DNA from: Wolbachia endosymbiont of Mansonella ozzardi
GTDB taxonomy: Bacteria; Pseudomonadota; Alphaproteobacteria; Rickettsiales; Anaplasmataceae
Length of the DNA: 13,894 nucleotides
Assembly: GCF_020278625.1 (NCBI RefSeq)
Contig: NZ_JADAKK010000026.1
Span: 1 to 13,894, forward strand
Reading direction: 5' to 3'
Shown here one piece after another: positions 7,501-13,894 of this stretch (positions within the stretch are counted from its first letter, which is position 1; the number at the start of each line of letters is the position of its first letter). The position numbers and the translations under genes are program-made. The notes beneath the pieces were generated by a model. It ran no database searches. It saw nothing but the letters and a program-made list of their open reading frames with translations, and was not told the DNA's origin.

Positions 7501-7892
7501 TCACTCATTCTTATTATCTCATTCCATTCGGCTTCTGAGATTGGAGAAACCGATAAGCGCGGTTGTTTTAACATGGCCAGTTTTTTAAAAGTGGGTTTTG
7601 TCTTATATCACTTAATGTTACTTGATTACTCAAAGGCTTGGAAAATTTCACGTCTACCAGTCCAAACTTGCAGTCGTTAACAAGGTAATATTCTTTTAAG
7701 ACCTTAGCTATCCCAAATATCGCTTTTCTTTACCTGTATGATAAAAAGACGCAGAATCAGCTAATTTCATGGCTCTCATATAGCTTTGAGCTTGATAGTT
7801 GCACACACCACCCCACTTAACTAACTTCTCCTTTTCCATTTCTTCCATGAATATTCACTTGGCTCTGACTTAAGTAGCCAAAATTGCGTTAT
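7494..7892 (-). pseudogene. EVE-domain (PUA-like) protein, broken by three frameshifts
   Basis: EVE domains are PUA-like folds that bind modified bases in nucleic acids. Pieces in three frames give, in order: [37 protein letters not shown] and MRAMKLADSASFYHTGKEK; IFGIAKVLKEYYLVNDCKF then GLVDVKFSKPLSNQVTLSDI; and LAMLKQPRLSVSPISEAEWN with EIIRMSEC. These match the EVE landmarks (WLxKSEP, VRNYQAR, FYHT, RLSV, EEW) over the family's full length of about 135 residues. Each break is repaired by adding one A (T on the plus strand) to a run: 7839-7841, 7724-7727 and 7581-7586. The expected start position reads ATA (7892-7890), overlapping the ftsZ stop TAA, so the start codon appears lost too. The end overlaps the ybeY start. 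Confidence 0.88.
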
Positions 7893-9079
7893 TTTTTTCT
7901 TCTGAGATAAGCTGGTATATCATAGATATTGTTGCTCCACTTAACTTCTTCGTTTACTTGTTCAGCTGGTTTTGCCTCTGGTACTAGAGTTTGGCTATAA
8001 GACCACTCGAACTTTTCTTTTTCTGAAGTCTCGCTTTGATTCACAGACGGAATTTCTGGCTTGTCATCACAAACAGTGCCACTATCAATACCAGTTGCAA
8101 GAATAGAAACCCTAACTTTTCCTTCCATCGCTTGATCAAAGGTAGCGCCGAATATTATATTTGCGTTTTCATCCACTTCTTCGCGTACCCTATTTGCTGC
8201 AGCATCAACTTCAAATAGAGTCATATCTCCGCCACCTGTAATGTTAATCAATATTCCTTGCGCGCCTTTCATTGACACATTATCAAGCAATGGATTAGAT
8301 ATTGCAGCCTCTGCAGCACTAATTGCTCTATCTTCTCCCTCCGCTTCTCCAGTACCAATCATTGCTTTGCCCATTTCGCTCATTACTGTTTCTATATCAG
8401 CAAAATCAAGATTAATGAGCCCAGGCATAATCATTAAATCAGTTACTCCTCTGATACCAATATGTAGGACATTATCAGCAAGTTTAAATGCATCAGAAAA
8501 TGTAGTTTTCTCATTGGCAACCCTAAACAAGTTTTGGTTTGGAATAACAATGAGAGTATCCACATATTTTTGTAATTCCTCAAGTCCAAGCTCTGCAATG
8601 CGCATACGACGCACACCTTCAAAGCCAAATGGCTTGGTTACAACTCCAACAGTCAATATCTTTTTTTCTTTTAATGCTTTATCCTTAACTACGGCTTTTG
8701 TTTCTCTTGCTGCTTTTGCAATTACCGGCGCTGCACCTGTTCCAGTGCCACCACCCATTCCTGCCGTGATGAAAAGCATATGACTATCTTTTATATGCTC
8801 CATAATCTCATCAATTGATTCTTCCGCTGCACTTTTACCAACATCAGGCAAAGCACCAGCCCCAAGCCCCTTAGTTAAGTTAATACCTAGCTGAATTTTT
8901 TTATCACACAATGACTTCTCTAGCGCTTGAGCATCAGTATTTGCTACAACAAAATTTACTCCTTGCAAATTGGATTGGATCATGTTATTCACAGCGTTTC
9001 CTCCAGCACCACCCACTCCCACAACGGTAATCCTTGGATGCAATATAGGTAATCCTGGCAGGCTAAGGTCAATTGGCAT
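7889..9079 (-). CDS. ftsZ: Cell division protein FtsZ
   Basis: FtsZ is the tubulin-like GTPase that forms the division ring. The 396-residue protein has the nucleotide-binding start [18 protein letters not shown] (17-34), the tubulin signature GGGTGTG (109-115), the [15 protein letters not shown] segment with the catalytic T7 loop acids D225 and D228 (223-237), and a C-terminal linker from about 335. It ends in the partner-binding peptide [10 protein letters not shown] (387-396). The length is typical for Rickettsiales and no break is seen over 1.2 kb. The start ATG has a GGGA element about 7 bases upstream. The protein reads as Wolbachia FtsZ, a gene commonly used for typing this genus. Its own promoter probably lies in the 300-base region upstream, because a terminator separates it from the previous gene. 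Confidence 0.98.
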   Translation of the reverse strand: MPIDLSLPGLPILHPRITVVGVGGAGGNAVNNMIQSNLQGVNFVVANTDAQALEKSLCDKKIQLGINLTKGLGAGALPDVGKSAAEESIDEIMEHIKDSHMLFITAGMGGGTGTGAAPVIAKAARETKAVVKDKALKEKKILTVGVVTKPFGFEGVRRMRIAELGLEELQKYVDTLIVIPNQNLFRVANEKTTFSDAFKLADNVLHIGIRGVTDLMIMPGLINLDFADIETVMSEMGKAMIGTGEAEGEDRAISAAEAAISNPLLDNVSMKGAQGILINITGGGDMTLFEVDAAANRVREEVDENANIIFGATFDQAMEGKVRVSILATGIDSGTVCDDKPEIPSVNQSETSEKEKFEWSYSQTLVPEAKPAEQVNEEVKWSNNIYDIPAYLRRKK

Positions 9080-9385
9080 TTAAATTTCCCAAATTTAGTG
9101 AATTCACTTGATAATAAGTTACTGCTTTTTTAACAATATGCAAACACTTTTCACTTCTGTAGACATAAACAGAAAATAAAATTTACTTATTCTTAACTTT
9201 ATAAGTACCTTATATGCAATGATTACTAGATTTTTAGATAGCGTTATTGGACCAACTCAAGAAATAGAAAACATTTATAAAAAGGGATAGAAACCTATCC
9301 CTTTGCCTTGTTGAAACTACTTATGCTGTTGCTTGTGTGTGTACTTGCACCAACCCAAGCTTCACTGCAATGTTAGAGTTAAGAC
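9080..9385. other. ftsZ upstream region
   Basis: This 306-base AT-rich spacer lies between two minus-strand genes. It contains the terminator at 9277-9304, and nearer ftsZ a stretch (about 9080-9275) that must carry the ftsZ promoter. TTGTTA followed 17 bases later by TATCAA (minus strand, about 9107-9135) is one weak candidate. No ORF or TTAA-N7-TTAA box was seen. Confidence 0.5.
9277..9304 (-). terminator. Intrinsic terminator of the small membrane-protein gene
   Basis: On the minus strand AAAGGGATAG, loop GTTT and CTATCCCTTT form a perfect 10-bp stem with a 4-base loop. The RNA continues into TTTATAAATG, giving a run of five U after the last C of the stem. It lies about 80 bases after the stop of the 9386 gene and before ftsZ, and should insulate the ftsZ promoter. 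Confidence 0.8.
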
Positions 9386-9904
9386 CTACGCTGGATCATT
9401 CTTATTAGCTATCTTAATCTTTTTATTTTGTAGGTCAGGATTTCCTTGGTCATCTTTTTCACAAGCTTCTAACACAGCTTTCTTTACTTCATCAATTTGA
9501 TCTGCTTTGCTATAGTTCATGTATATAAGAGCACCTGTAGTCACCAATATTGCTGCAATTAAAAGCGGACCAGTAAAGACTGGATTAGCCACTGCAAGTG
9601 CATATAATCCCTTATCTCCTGCTATCATACCAGCGTAAGTTGATGCTGATGTTGTATTGACAAGACTTGCATAAGCTAGGCTTAAAAGATAAGCAGCTAT
9701 AAGCGAAGCTGCTACAACCATACTAACAACTGCAGCTGTTCTATATGGATGGTGACATATGTATTGCCAATTTGCGTCAGCAATTCCTTTGGTTGTACTC
9801 CAAAACCCTTCTCCAAATTCGTTGTATCTTTTTTTCCAAACTTCAAAAAAAAGGAATCCTTTTCACTAATAGACACTTTTTTTTCATTGCTGACCTATTG
9901 TCAT
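9386..9904 (-). pseudogene. Small two-helix membrane protein, frame-broken at homopolymers
   Basis: I do not recognise the family. The longest intact piece (9386-9721) encodes 111 residues. The same frame continues upstream without a stop through EVWKKRYNEFGEGFW, STTKGIADANWQYI and CHHPYRTAAVVS, so the real gene is longer. Two hydrophobic segments are visible: AAVVSMVVAASLIAAYLLSL with AYASLV, and PVFTGPLLIAAILVTTGALI. A charged, Lys/Asp-rich C-terminal tail follows. A plausible full product of about 167 residues beginning MKKKVSISEKDSFFFEVW needs one base added to each of two 8-base runs, 9877-9884 and 9845-9852. A strong AGGAGT ribosome-binding site (9911-9916) precedes an ATG at 9904 that opens only a 6-codon frame, MTIGQQ. 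It could be a decaying gene, a slippage-controlled gene or a sequencing artefact. A terminator follows. Confidence 0.6.
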
Positions 9905-9916
9905 AACTTCACTCCT
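9885..9916 (-). promoter_or_regulatory. Strong ribosome-binding site with short leader frame
   Basis: AGGAGT (9911-9916) sits 6 bases before ATG 9904. That frame ends after MTIGQQ at TGA, which overlaps a second ATG (9885-9887) as ATGA. The second ATG begins the frame MKKK. This is either a coupled mini-leader or the true N-terminus disrupted by an indel. Confidence 0.5.
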
Positions 9917-9993
9917 AAAACATAATGTGTTAAATTTTTATTTATTAAGAGTAATATAATAAGAAAAACCTTCTATCAAAAAAAATTAATTTA

Positions 9994-11495
9994 CTAATAT
10001 GCTCTTACTCTGTAATTGAGAGCTTCAACAATGTGTGCCCTTTTTACCTCCTCACTTTTTGCAAGGTTTCCAATGGTTCTTGCAACTCTTAAATACGCGT
10101 GTGTAATCTCGATTGGAAATATAGTTTTCTTTTAGCACGTGTTTTAGTAGATCTGACCCTTCTTGGTTCGGCTTAGTGAATTTATTCAATGCTTCAGCAC
10201 TTACTTCCGAGTTACAACTAATACTTAATTTGCTGTAGCGCTCAGCCTAAGTTCCCCTTGCTGCCATTACTCTTTCTCTGATTCTGTCAGTACTCTCTCC
10301 CCCTCTGAGTAAATTTCAGGAGAAAGTATGCTGAAGTTTGGCATTTCGATATATATATCTATTCTATCAAGCAATGGTTCTGATATTTTATTCCTATAAT
10401 CTGTACCACATTGTGGAGCTTTGTTGCATGACCTATTCGCATTTCCCAAGTAACCACACCTGCAGGGGTTCATCGCAGCAATTAGTTGCAAATGTGCTGG
10501 GTAAGTAATGTGGGCGTTACCCCTTGCAATAGTAATTTTTCTGTCTTCAAGTGGTTGGCGTAGGGAATCAAACACGAGCCTTGGAAACTCTGGCAATTCG
10601 TCAAGGAACAATACTCCATTATGAGCCATGGTGATTTCCCCAGGTTTACATTTTCCCCTCCTCCTATCATCGCTGGCATGGAGCATGAATGATGAAGTTC
10701 ACGAAAGGGACTAGTTACCTTGAGTATCTAATTGCCAGCCTGTGTTATACTGGAAATAATATTCACATCAACCATCTCGTGCTTAGTTAAATCGGGCGGC
10801 AGCCCTGTAAATCGTTTAGCAAGCATCGACTTTTCAGTACCGGAAGGCCCAACAAGGAGCATATTGTTTCTGCCTGCTGCTATAATTTTAGCTGCTCTTT
10901 ATTATTACAACCTGGCCTTTGATATCCTTCATATCTGGTACTGCTCTTTTTTCTTTCGGTTTATTAAAAACTACCGGCTCAATCGACTTCTCGCCTTTGA
11001 AATATCTAATAATATCGGTCAATTTCTCTATAGTCAAAACCGAGACATTCTTTACCCATGAAGCTTCTATTCCATTTCCCCTCGGACAAATTATTCCTTT
11101 TGTTTTTCTGTTTTGCATTAATTGCCGCTGGCAAAACCCCTAAAACTGAAATAACCCTGCTATCAAGGGCAAGTTCACCTATAATGATGTAAGGCTGAAC
11201 TTTTTCAACTGGTGTAGCGTTCATCACAACAAGCAGTCCAATAGCAATAGCTAAATCATAATGGCTGCCTTCTTTCAGCAAATCTGTAGGAGAAAGATTA
11301 ATTGTGATTCTTTATAGGAGGGAGCAGTAGATTAATTGAGTTTAGTGCTGCTCTAATACGTTCTGGATTCTGCAACAGTTTTATCCGGTAATCCAACGAT
11401 ATTAAAGGCAAGAACATCATTTGCCATGTGAATTTGGACATTAACATTCACACTATATTAATTCCCTGAAATACAACGGTATTTATATTTGTAAT
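9994..11495 (-). pseudogene. comM: ComM/YifB family AAA+ ATPase (Mg-chelatase-like), heavily decayed
   Basis: ComM is a hexameric AAA+ helicase linked to branch migration of incoming DNA during natural transformation. Fragments appear in family order across about 1.5 kb, matching the usual length of about 500 residues: NTVVFQGINIV; QIHMANDVLAFNIVGLPDK; LSPTDLLKEGSHYDLAIAIG; YIIIGELALDSRVISVLGVL; KGIICPRGNGIEASW; DMKDIKGQ; NMLLVGPSGTEKSMLAKRF (P-loop); MIGGGENV; KPGEITMAHNGVLFLDELPE (Walker B); IAAMNPCRCGYLGN; EPLLDRIDIYIE; VARTIGNLAKSEEV and HIVEALNYRVRAY. Frameshifts lie near 11450, 11361, 11312, 11103, 10900, 10645, 10280 and 10092. Stops include TAG at 10247-10249 (probably CAG originally) and another near 10731. 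The P-loop reads GPSGTEKS in place of the normal GTGKS type. It is non-functional. Confidence 0.9.
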
Positions 11496-12059
11496 TATAG
11501 TATATTTTATAAAACTTTTGATAAAATATACTAAAGAGGTTATGAAGTAAAAGCTTTGAACTCCTTGATTTGGGCTGTTATCAGACTTTTTGCATAGTTT
11601 TTAGCAGCTTATATCACCTAATAGAAATGAAAAGAACTACTTGACAACTTTCGCCATTACCATTATATTATAGTACTGAAGCTGTTGTTTATCTTCAGTC
11701 CATATAGATTAAATAACAAAAAAACTCAATGTACTTGGTGTACTGTTGTTTAATTTTTGCACTATGTACACCTCATGCCTTTATAAACTTTCAAGGTTTT
11801 TATCTAGTATAAGCTAAAATGCGTTTGTTAAAGCGTTTAAGACAGTAAAAAATGACAATTTAAAAGATAGATAGTGAATAACTAGCTAATGGGGTTTTTC
11901 TTTTACCTTTTTTTCTCATTTTGGCGAATTTCTTAAGTGTTTATTGCTAAAGTAACACCTACGACCATCATTTCGCTACGCATTGGCGGCTTGGATACTG
12001 TAGAGGTATGACTTGGGAAAGCCTTTTCTTGGTCAGCTATGTGAGAATGGTTAAATTAA
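11496..12059. other. Non-coding region between the comM and collagen-like pseudogenes
   Basis: These 560 bases have no credible ORF on either strand. They hold the palindrome at 11498-11533 and two small inverted repeats: ACTGAAG / CTTCAGT (11675-11681, 11693-11699) and GGTGTAC / GTACACC (11737-11743, 11766-11772). A T-rich stretch lies at 11890-11920. About 11955-12030 is visibly richer in G and C than its surroundings and may be a relic of another sequence. Otherwise I see nothing. Confidence 0.6.
11498..11533. repeat. Palindrome with 13-base arms
   Basis: TAGTATATTTTAT (11498-11510) is the exact reverse complement of ATAAAATATACTA (11521-11533). The 10-base centre, AAAACTTTTG, is itself partly self-complementary. 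It lies at the presumed 5' edge of the comM remnant. Small palindromic elements are known in Rickettsiales genomes; this could be one, an operator, or a cruciform-forming site. It has no T-tract typical of a terminator. Confidence 0.65.
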
Positions 12060-12831
12060 CTATAGAATGGTATGAAGAATTGCATCATCATAATCTGTAG
12101 GAGAGAACTTGCTATTTGCATCTGTTATCCTGTATTCTTGATTGACTTCAGAAGCATCATAAATATGGCACTTCATTCCTTTGTGGTAATTGCAACACTT
12201 AAACTGATCATTTTCATTAAAATAGTAAAATTTATCAATTAATGTAGCCATTTTCCTACCTTTGTTGTTATTTGTTAATTCAAACACATTAGCTTGATAA
12301 TGACCTGGAGAGCCTGGTTCATCAAGTCCTTCTACAATGAAAAACGACGGCCAATGGCCAGATAAATCGCTGAGATTGCGGTTATATTCTTTTTTCACAT
12401 AATTTAAACTTATGAACTTATATTCATCCGAAACATTTGAATATTGCGGATCACATTTTTTATACTCAAAAAACTCGTTACCAAATACATTACAAAAGTC
12501 AATTTATAATCACCACTGCTAAAACCATTGCCAAATTTAACAACTTTTTAATAATGAAAATTTCTGGGAATAGCCACCTCCTCTTTCGTAACATGATTAC
12601 GCGCACGACCAATTGATCATTGAGCATGTAGTAACCTATTTTTGGTAGAGTAGCTATGGTCTTACCATCTGAAACAATATTTGCTTCATAGACACCGTCC
12701 AGTAATTTTTCTCCTTTTGCAAAGTAAAGTTCTACTTTGCGTTGTTAATATTTGTTGAGCTGTCTATTGCTGCTCTTTACAATATTGTGAAAATCATTAT
12801 CACCATTCAAAGCAGTTGTTACTGCATCTTT

Positions 12832-13119
12832 TAGAACCTGATTACCTGCTATAGCTTCTCGTAAACCTTCGTTACTTGCAACTTCATCTGCCAATGTGTT
12901 TTATTTGTACCAGTAAGTAATTGAGCAGCTATAGCATCAACTGATGGACTTTTTCCATCTTTACCAGAATCTCTTTTTACAGTAGTTTAAAAGGTTTCGT
13001 CCTTCTTCAAATAAATCTTGATTGCGTGCCACAGACTTCTGTAAATCTTCATTCTTTGCAACTTCAGTTACTAGCGTATTTCTATTATCGTCATTCATTA
13101 GTTGAGCAGCTACAGCATC
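12832..13119 (-). repeat. Duplicated 36-residue coding module
   Basis: Module 1 (13012-13119) begins DAVAAQLMNDDNRNTLVTEV and ends RNQDL. Module 2 (12832-12938) begins DAIAAQLL and ends GNQVL. After adding one A at 12899-12902, both are exactly 36 residues with 20 identical positions, including DAxAAQL, NTL, EVAxNE and NQxL. Each is preceded by a GKxGKS-type segment, so the repeat unit probably included the collagen-like linker. Confidence 0.75.
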
Positions 13120-13128
13120 AGCTGGTGA

Positions 13129-13209
13129 ACTTTTACCATTTTTACCAGGCTTACCCTCTAGACCTGGCTCACCCTGTGGGCCTTGAAACCCGCTCACCTT
13201 TTGGGCCCT
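13129..13209 (-). other. Collagen-like G-X-Y stretch
   Basis: The minus strand encodes GPKGE, then after a small frameshift near 13195 seven consecutive G-X-Y triplets: GFQ GPQ GEP GLE GKP GKN GKS. The triplets are rich in proline and charged residues, as in bacterial collagen-like proteins. A second short segment, GKDGKS, precedes module 2 (about 12950-12965). Confidence 0.75.
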
Positions 13210-13894
13210 TTGTATTCCCTGGATTTTCTCTTAACTTTTCTGCTACTCCTTTCTGTAAATCAGGGTTGTTTACTAAGATTCCTTTACCTTTATCATGCCT
13301 TGCTTCCAGAACTGCTTGTCCTAATTCATTTACTTTGTTAGTGATTAATTCTTGAGCAAATTGTGATAGATCTGCATTGTGAATCTTACTAATTCAGCAG
13401 TTTAACTTTCTTTTATCCAGATTTACACTATCATCAATCTCAAGCAATACTGCTTTTAAAACTGAGTTTGCATAGTCTGTAACATTTTTTGTACCGTAAC
13501 TAATAATTGTTCAAACGAGCTCCATCTCTATCAGCAAAGTAAATTAAAAGCCCATCTTCGTCATTCTTTTCAACAACTATTTTATCATCTTTTACAGTCT
13601 AACTAAAATTCGAGGAATCCCACATTTCGGCGTTGCCTTTGTTGCAGCTTGGAGAGCCTATAGGGGCTAATTTACAAATCTTTGTTAGACCATACATAAC
13701 TTCCGATATGTAATGGTTACTATAAGCAGATTGATAGCATTCTTCTCCTTTTAACAACTTAAGTTCTTGATTGTAGTATTTCTTTAAATTAAGATTTTCA
13801 CTAAATAATGATGATTTAGGTAAAATGATCCATTGATTATTACAGGCAGGTACAGCAATCTTATGTTCACAATCTTCATCGAGTATTACCTTTA

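Larger units (their letters stand above)
12060..13894 (-). pseudogene. Large modular protein with collagen-like stretch, broken; 5' end outside window
   Basis: I do not recognise the family. Minus-strand pieces in changing frames read as one protein. A 97-residue opening part (13894 to about 13602) contains KVILDEDCEHKIAVPACNNQ and ends at an in-frame TAG (13599-13601). Then come NVTDYANSVLKAVLLEIDD, ADLSQFAQELITNKVNELGQ, a G-X-Y stretch (13129-13209), two 36-residue modules, VELYFAKGEKLLDGVYEANI, and a Tyr/Asn-rich C-terminal part of about 145 residues ending DAILHTIL (stop at 12060). Other lesions: frameshifts near 13510 and 13195, A/T-run losses at 13485-13490, 12899-12902 and 12494-12497, TGA at 13394-13396, and TAA at 12548-12550. 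The architecture suggests an extracellular or surface protein, but no signal peptide can be judged because the start is missing. Confidence 0.7.

Noticed and set aside
8241..8783. 180-codon open frame on the plus strand inside ftsZ
   Set aside because: It lies antisense to the highly conserved ftsZ and its translation is a low-information Ser/Ile/Pro-rich shadow of that gene.
11675..11772. Small inverted repeats as terminators
   Set aside because: The stems are only 7 bp with loops of 11 and 22 bases and no following T-run.
13026..13355. 109-codon plus-strand frame opposite the collagen-like gene
   Set aside because: The minus strand shows meaningful G-X-Y triplets and duplicated modules. 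The plus-strand product is a Pro/Leu-rich shadow.
1..13894. Window as a Wolbachia insertion in a host nuclear genome
   Set aside because: Neutral decay would affect all genes, but ctrA, gpsA, pgpA, sdhB, ybeY and ftsZ are fully open with all key residues. Only accessory genes are broken.
1..13894. CRISPR array, insertion sequence or tRNA genes
   Set aside because: No evenly spaced direct repeats, no transposase motifs and no tRNA cloverleaf were found on either strand by eye.

Overview
The window looks like chromosomal DNA of a Wolbachia endosymbiont (Alphaproteobacteria, Rickettsiales). The evidence is strongly AT-rich DNA, an FtsZ that reads as the Wolbachia protein throughout, a Rickettsiales-type CtrA regulator, and a dense mix of intact core genes and decaying accessory genes. 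The call rests on recognising these proteins; no database search was run.

Layout. Positions 1-1144 (+) hold a broken gene for a threonine-rich, mucin-like protein with one membrane anchor. Positions 1230-1573 (+) are the RNase P RNA (rnpB), which faces ctrA (1622-2392, -). A 323-base AT-rich spacer separates ctrA from a divergent run of plus-strand genes: gpsA, pgpA, a GNAT acetyltransferase gene and a PAS-domain protein (2716-6163). The spacer contains an exact TTAA-N7-TTAA motif, the Caulobacter CtrA box. The PAS gene meets sdhB (6166-6954, -) tail to tail with 2 bases between the stop codons. Continuing leftward on the minus strand, ftsZ (7889-9079), a broken EVE-domain gene (7494-7892) and ybeY (7048-7500) overlap end to start, so they were probably once translationally coupled.

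Upstream of ftsZ are a frame-broken small membrane-protein gene (9386-9904, -) with a clear terminator behind it, and a heavily mutated comM/yifB AAA+ gene (9994-about 11495, -). Then come about 560 bases without a gene, containing a 13-bp-arm palindrome. The right end (12060-13894, -) is a broken gene for a modular protein with a collagen-like G-X-Y stretch and a duplicated 36-residue module.

Functional picture. The intact genes cover cell-cycle control (CtrA), division (FtsZ), phosphatidylglycerol synthesis (GpsA, PgpA), respiration and the TCA cycle (SdhB), and RNA processing (RNase P, YbeY). The PAS protein resembles the sensory half of an alphaproteobacterial histidine kinase without its kinase half. 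The accessory genes are all broken. Most of their frameshifts are repaired on paper by adding back one A or T to a short homopolymer, while core genes with equally long homopolymers are intact. This suggests slippage mutations kept in unselected genes, although read errors or transcriptional rescue have to be excluded. No complete new defence or mobile system is visible. The most unusual items are the decaying mucin-like and collagen-like surface-type genes, the kinase-less PAS protein, the possible CtrA box, and the one-base explanation for the lost EVE start codon.
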